Source: Linanthus parryae (lineage: Eukaryota; Streptophyta; Magnoliopsida; Ericales; Polemoniaceae). From it: 64,000 nucleotides of DNA. A program made the translations under genes and the position numbers. Below the pieces are notes generated by a model, which saw nothing but the letters and a program-made list of their open reading frames with translations, did not search any database and was not told the origin of the DNA. Positions 59,198 to 64,000 of this stretch are shown here, piece by piece (the first letter of the stretch is position 1; every line of letters starts with the position of its first letter). The stretch is taken from assembly GCA_023055425.1 (NCBI GenBank), contig JALGPY010000002.1:117378088-117442087 (forward strand), given 5' to 3'.

Positions 59198-62100
59198 TCA
59201 AAGCAAATTCTTGATCAAGGAGTCTTGGGGCTCGAACTGATGGCTCAGCTTCTCTACCTGTTCCACTTCTTGCTTCAGTAGCTCGCACCTGGCATTCATC
59301 TCATGATAGAGCTTCAGAGCTTCATCAACCTTTTGCTTTTGCTGCTCCACCTTCTGCTTCTCAGCTGCGAGATTCTGGTGGCCGAGTTTCAAAGTTACGG
59401 CTGCGCGAATCAGCGTGACTCTGTTCATAAGAAATTTGAAACCCAGTCTGCCCTGGACTTTGGTCAGGAGATTTTGGCACATGCCACATAGCAATTCAGC
59501 ACTTTGGTCAGAAATGGTCGCAGGCGTAGCCGCGGAAAGCTGCTCCAGAATCCAAATGGCTTCAGTAAGAAACAGCCTCCTGTCGAAGGGCCCTATCTCC
59601 AGAGATCTCACAAACGATTGGGGGTAGGTGAGGCGCATTCGAACCACCCAGTCTACATCGGTTTGCTTCAAACCTGAACAGATGTCAAAACTAAGTTATG
59701 ATGTCAAACTCGCAAGTAAATAATGCGAGGTGCGAACAGTAAAACTCTGCTTACCAGTTCCTTCCAGAATTTCATGAAGGGAAGGAATGCGCGCTGCCGG
59801 GGTGGTCGAAGACTGTCCTCGCTCCATAGCTCTCTTATCAGCCGCGAGCTCCAGCCTCTCGTAGTCAGGAGGAAGAGTGTAGGCCGCACCAGCTGCGACT
59901 GCATTCCCAACCTGCGAGCCCCAAAAGCTCCACGCAGGAATAGGTGTCACTGGCTCAGTCATCGCCGGAGGCGAAGGGACAGCCGAAGTCGCTTGGCGAA
60001 GGACGCTCTCAGATGCGAAAGCATTAGCAGCACTTGTCCTTACTTCCTAAGCACCAGTATGGACATCTTCATCCATCAGCACAGCATCTGCTTCAGCATC
60101 ATCGGAAAGTTCGATGATGTCCTCGAGAGGCTCACTTGCATGTTCAGCAGCTGCGACAGGCTTCTCGGTGTGGGAGCTCGGAATCGGAACATAGGGTGCA
60201 GAAGGCTGACTTCTCTGCTCCAGCACAAGTTCCTCAGCATGGCCTGCGATATTAAATGCGATAATATGAGGTAACTTGTGTTATAAGTTATTTCGCTATC
60301 TTTACTAAAGCTAAGAGTAAGCACCTCCACGCGAAGGTGGGATTGAGGTATCTCCATCATACACTAAGGATGTGGAACCATGTCCTATTAGTGTCTCCTC
60401 ACTAAGCAAGTCTTTAAAAGGAGCGTGACCTGGGATGCGAAGAAACCAGTCATGATCCCGTTTCAAGTTGCTCAGGTCTAGCACATGCATATCACTTAAA
60501 CATTTACCTGAAGGTTCTCCGCACCTGTCTACTAGCCAACGGCGGATGTCAGTCTTTGACACACCATGCTTTAACGCACCCACAATAACATCTCTATAAG
60601 TTACTGCGAGATTGAAGATCTCACCTTTATCGCCGCCTGCGATTTCCTCAAAGTCCGATTGGACTTGCTCCAGCGCTGCTGCATCCTCTTTCGGAGCCGC
60701 ATCTTCCTCCTCTGCCTGGGGAACCACTTCTTCGGGAAGCTCATCTTCCTCGCTAGGTGGACGCACTAAGTCGTCAACATGTTGCTCTTCAAGGCTCCGC
60801 TGTCTCACACGCTCGAGCTCCTCCTCTTCTCGCTGTCTTCTTCTCTCAGCAGCTTCCGCGGCTGTCTTCCTGGACTCAGCAAGAATGTCCTCGCTTATGG
60901 GATCGTCTGGAATGCCAGAATGGGTATCTCTCTTTTGTCTCTTGGCCAAAAGGCCACCAATGGTCTCATCATCATCATCATCATCATCTGCGAAGATATG
61001 ATTGGTTTAAGAAAAGAAGTACAAAGAAGTTACGATAATGGGAAAGGAAATGCGACGGAGGTACCTCCTTATTCTTCCTCATGCATCACAACTGTTGTTT
61101 CTTCTTCTTCATCACTTTCTCGGGGCTCCTGCCTCTCTTCCTCTTCCTCTTGATTGAATGGAACGAAAGTCTCAACTGCGAGCTCTTTCCGCACTTTGCT
61201 GGGCATGCGACCTTTGCCTTTGTCCTTGATAGAAAGGGACCTCACTGGAGGAGAAGCTGGAGCACTTCTAGGGGAAGAAATCGTAATTCCCTTTTGCCTA
61301 GGTCTCTTCACTCTCGGCGCCGCAGTCGCAGGAGGGGACGGGTCATCTCCAGGAGGAGACGGAGCCGGAGCATTGTCTATCAGCGAGTCAGCAAAAGCAT
61401 TCATGACTGCGCGAATCTTTGTTTCGACCTCAGGGTCCATCCTCTATGCTAGCCGGAACGACTGCTTTTGTCTTCTGGTGGCAACAATGGTGTTAACCAA
61501 TGACTTGGAGCGATCACCAGATGCGAATCTCCGCACATGACACTACAGCAAACAGCACGGAATAAAGGTGTCAGCATAAGAAAATCAAGAAGCTTGACGT
61601 ACACGAAGAAATTGCTTACCTCAGCGAATGCCTTGCTGTATCTGACGACATGCGTGTCGCCCTTCTTAACTGCGGCGACCTTCTCCTTCAGAATGACATC
61701 AGGACATAAATGGTTCTCACGATCCAGCAGTGAGTAGCAACCATATTCAGACTCGCTCAGACTGCAGTTGGGGCGAAACGGAAAAGAGTTTCTTTTGATC
61801 AAGGGAGCTCTGCTTGACTGCGCGGCCGACTGCGTCTCAATCCTCATTTGTTGGGCAATCCAGTATGCGAGCCAGTTTTGGGAACAACCACCCTCGCGGG
61901 TTCCCGCAGGCAGTTCAAAGGGAAGATTGTTCATGAAGACCGTCTTGCACTCCTTTGTTAGCAAGCGCTTATAGCACCCTCTGATAATGGACTGGGGCCA
62001 GATTGATGGGGCCACCGCATCAAAACCGAACTGAGGAGAAACTCGAGTGGGGTCAACGTCCACGGTAAGCTTTTCATACCTTGGCGCGAGCTCACGAATA

Positions 62101-63500
62101 TGCTCTGCGAGGGCAGGAAGGGAACCTCGCAGACACCAGCAAAAGAACTCGCGGTAGCGCTCATGGAAATGCGGTCCCTCTTCGAAGAGAAGCTCTTCTG
62201 AAAAGACAACACCCTTGGAAGGGTACAGCTTGGGAAACCATCGCACGTTCTCGACACGTGTGGCATAGGGCCTGGCGGTAAACTCTTTCCGCTTGTCGCA
62301 TATCAAACTCCACACGCACTTGGTGTTGCTCGCTCCAAACCACCTCGCAGCCCTGCCGCTGTTACGCTCTTCGGTCTCGCCTGGGGGACACCACTTGTCA
62401 AGTTTGAGAGCAGTTGGAGCATAGGATGGCCATCGCTCGAAAACCCACATTGTCAAAAAGGAAATATTGACAAAAGTCAGTACATCGAGACGGTCGCGCG
62501 ACTCTTTCATGGCCAGGACCAGTTGATCAAGCCTATAGTACAGCGTGCCCAAGACCAAGGGTCCGAGTGCGACTCTCTAGCCAAGGGAGAGCCTCACAGC
62601 AAGTGGCAAAACATGGTAGGAGACCCTGTCATGGGGGTGACCATCAATCAGGTACCTCGACAGCCAAGCACAGAGAAAAGCACAAAGGGTCAAATGATAG
62701 CCTTTACCCTCTACATAATTCTCGGCCTCTGGGTTCTCACTCAGAAGCTTCTTAGTGATGCTGCTGTTCGCATAGTCTCGGAAGAAGTACTGCAACCATT
62801 TGTTCCAGGTGTTCTTCGCAGACGTATCAACCAACTGCCACTTCAGAAGGACCTTTGTAGTGGTCCACCGGGTGGAGATTTTCTTCACCTCTGCTAGGCA
62901 TTCCTCCATCTGCGTGTATAAAGCAATCTCCGCAGATGTCCTCAAAGGACTCAAAGGGTCAACTTCACCCATGGGGGAAAGTTCGTACAGCATTTGCACA
63001 TCCTCGAGTGTGGGGGCAGCCTCGAACTCAGCAAAATGGAACGTGTGAGTCGCAGGCGAGTAACGGGACAGAAGGTCTAGAAGCATGGACTGATCCAGCT
63101 TCACGGCAGCACCCTTCATAGCACGAACGGCGAAGTATACGCCGGCTTCATCAAGAGTCGCGGCATGATGGTCCAACACGTGGTCAATCCACTCATCCAT
63201 ATAGTCCAATTTCTGGACGAACGCCTGGGTAGAAATCGCAGTATAGGGGAAGTGCCCGTTCTCGATTCCCAATCGAACCACATCCTCGGAACCAATCAAC
63301 TCGAGCAAGGCTGAGTTAACTGGGCGAGTCAGTGTCAGCAATCGCTCAACCGGGACAGGATCAGGCATCCTCTTCGCCTTAACCCTCGCATGGTAGAAAT
63401 CTTTGCCGCCTAAATAGGGGGCTTTTCGCCACAAGGCCTGCGGAAGGTCGGGTACCTCTTCATCTTCCTTGACAGGTTTGGTTCCTTTTGTCTTGGCCAT
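59198..63500 (-). pseudogene. Antisense five-exon gene of element B, plant-mobile-domain-like
   Basis: Five minus-strand exons, 63500-61620, 61542-61065, 60987-60325, 60243-59755 and 59673-59198, join in phase to 1329 codons. Introns are 77, 77, 81 and 81 bp, all GT-AG. Exon 1 begins MAKTKGTKPVK two bases after a further cttccgcag acceptor, so a leader intron is likely. Its first 300 residues resemble the aminotransferase-like plant mobile domain (SPATHTFHF, TLEDVQMLYEL). Exon 2 is Pro/Ser-rich and then Glu-rich. Exon 3 opens with an Asp run and a basic KRQKRD patch. Exon 5 ends in a Gln/Lys/Glu coiled coil (EKQKVEQQKQKVDEALK). In-frame stops are at 62577-62579, 61444-61446 and 60047-60049 (all TAG) and 61069-61071 (TAA). 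The function of such antisense genes in Tat elements is not known to me. Exon phasing is directly visible; the domain name is recalled and less certain. Confidence 0.8.
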
Positions 63501-64000
63501 TCCTGCGGAAGAGCAAGAAAAAAAAGGGGGGAGAAATACCACACTTCAGTTTGAATTTTGAAATTCAAGATCTATGCAAAGGAAGACGAACAGTTTCTGG
63601 TATCAATTTCAGAAATCAGGGAGTTGCAAGATCTCATATTGTTGAAGGATTAAAGCAAAAGTGGGTTCAAAGATCAAAGCCTCTTCACAAATTTCATGGG
63701 TTTACAGATTCAACGCAGTTCAAGGCAAACACTGGTATCTTAAATCAAAAATTAAACGAGGCCAACCTTGTTTTCTTAAAGCCTGCTTGGATATGCACAA
63801 TTGAAGAACACGATTTGCAGTTCTGAACTGGTGATTGATTATCTGAATCTGCTCTCGAAGATCTCCGGGTACCATTCACTTTAAGAGAAAGAAGTGATGC
63901 TTTGCAATAATGGGGGATACAAAGTATTTATCCAAAACGATGAAGGGTTGCGTCCTTTCAGTAGTCGAATCGCAACCGTCACCGTCGAATCGCGCAATCA
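63501..64000. other. Leader and promoter side of the antisense gene, near the end of element B
   Basis: No coding frame of note. On the minus strand a gataaatac TATA-like box lies near 63925-63935, which could serve the antisense gene. The final bases lead toward the expected polypurine tract. Confidence 0.4.

Larger units (their letters stand above)
49925..64000 (+). mobile_element. Gypsy (Tat/Retand-like) element B, right end beyond the window
   Basis: B has a 627-bp 5' LTR, primer site, gag-pro, pol with two RNase H domains, a 54-bp tandem array and an antisense spliced gene. The last bases (aatcgcgcaatca) resemble the sequence just before the polypurine tract of element D (aatcgcgcaaaaggggg). 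The tract and 3' LTR should therefore start within a few tens of bases of the right edge, giving a total of about 14.7 kb. Lesions: a 22-bp deletion in gag-pro, one stop in pol and four stops in the antisense gene. Confidence 0.88.

Overview
The window is nuclear DNA from a flowering plant, probably a eudicot. It carries a multi-B3 REM-type gene, a family-1 glycosyltransferase relic, a plant-type Helitron with an RPA-like companion gene, Ty1/copia and Ty3/gypsy (Tat clade) retrotransposons, an L1-type LINE, a PIF/Harbinger element and a tRNA-derived SINE candidate. Genes have GT-AG introns and AT-rich spacers, and no bacterial operon structure is seen. The species cannot be named from sequence alone. 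Almost everything is mobile DNA or its debris; the best candidate for an intact host-type gene is the four-exon B3 gene at 3596-4947.

Layout. (1) 1-16166: a Helitron-dominated block on the minus strand. It has a three-exon RepHel gene (9621-14622), a nine-exon RPA1-like gene with one nonsense codon (6674-9180) and a recognisable Helitron 5' terminus at 16166. Further along the same strand lie the B3 gene and an RNase H-like fragment. No Helitron 3' end was found, so cargo status is open. (2) 16167-19279: a SINE candidate, a palindromic MITE-like repeat and a UGT pseudogene. (3) 19280-20892: a Harbinger element flanked by TAA, with a frameshifted transposase. (4) 20896-33135: a LINE on the minus strand, split into a 3' piece (20896-23102) and a 5' piece (about 30823-32024) by gypsy element C. 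Element C is itself filled by a 5'-truncated copia element (Copia-2). A fourth gypsy relic (D) abuts the LINE at 32025.

(5) 33136-64000: two plus-strand gypsy elements of one family, A and B, with 627-bp LTRs, a tRNA-Trp-like primer site, two RNase H domains and a 54-bp tandem repeat after pol. A is interrupted in its second RNase H domain by Copia-1 (38223-46734), a full-length element with identical-length 1431-bp LTRs differing at two positions and a perfect GCAGT target duplication. B begins at 49925 inside A's 3' region, probably as a nested insertion, and runs off the right edge just short of its expected 3' LTR. B also carries, antisense downstream of pol, a five-exon gene (59198-63500) with a plant-mobile-domain-like N-terminus and four introns of only 77-81 bp.

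Inferred order of events: the LINE came first, then gypsy C (with Copia-2) and D, then gypsy A. B and Copia-1 came after A, and Copia-1 is very young. Most mobile ORFs carry visible lesions, described entry by entry. Element B and Copia-1 are the least damaged; each pol frame has a single internal stop codon.
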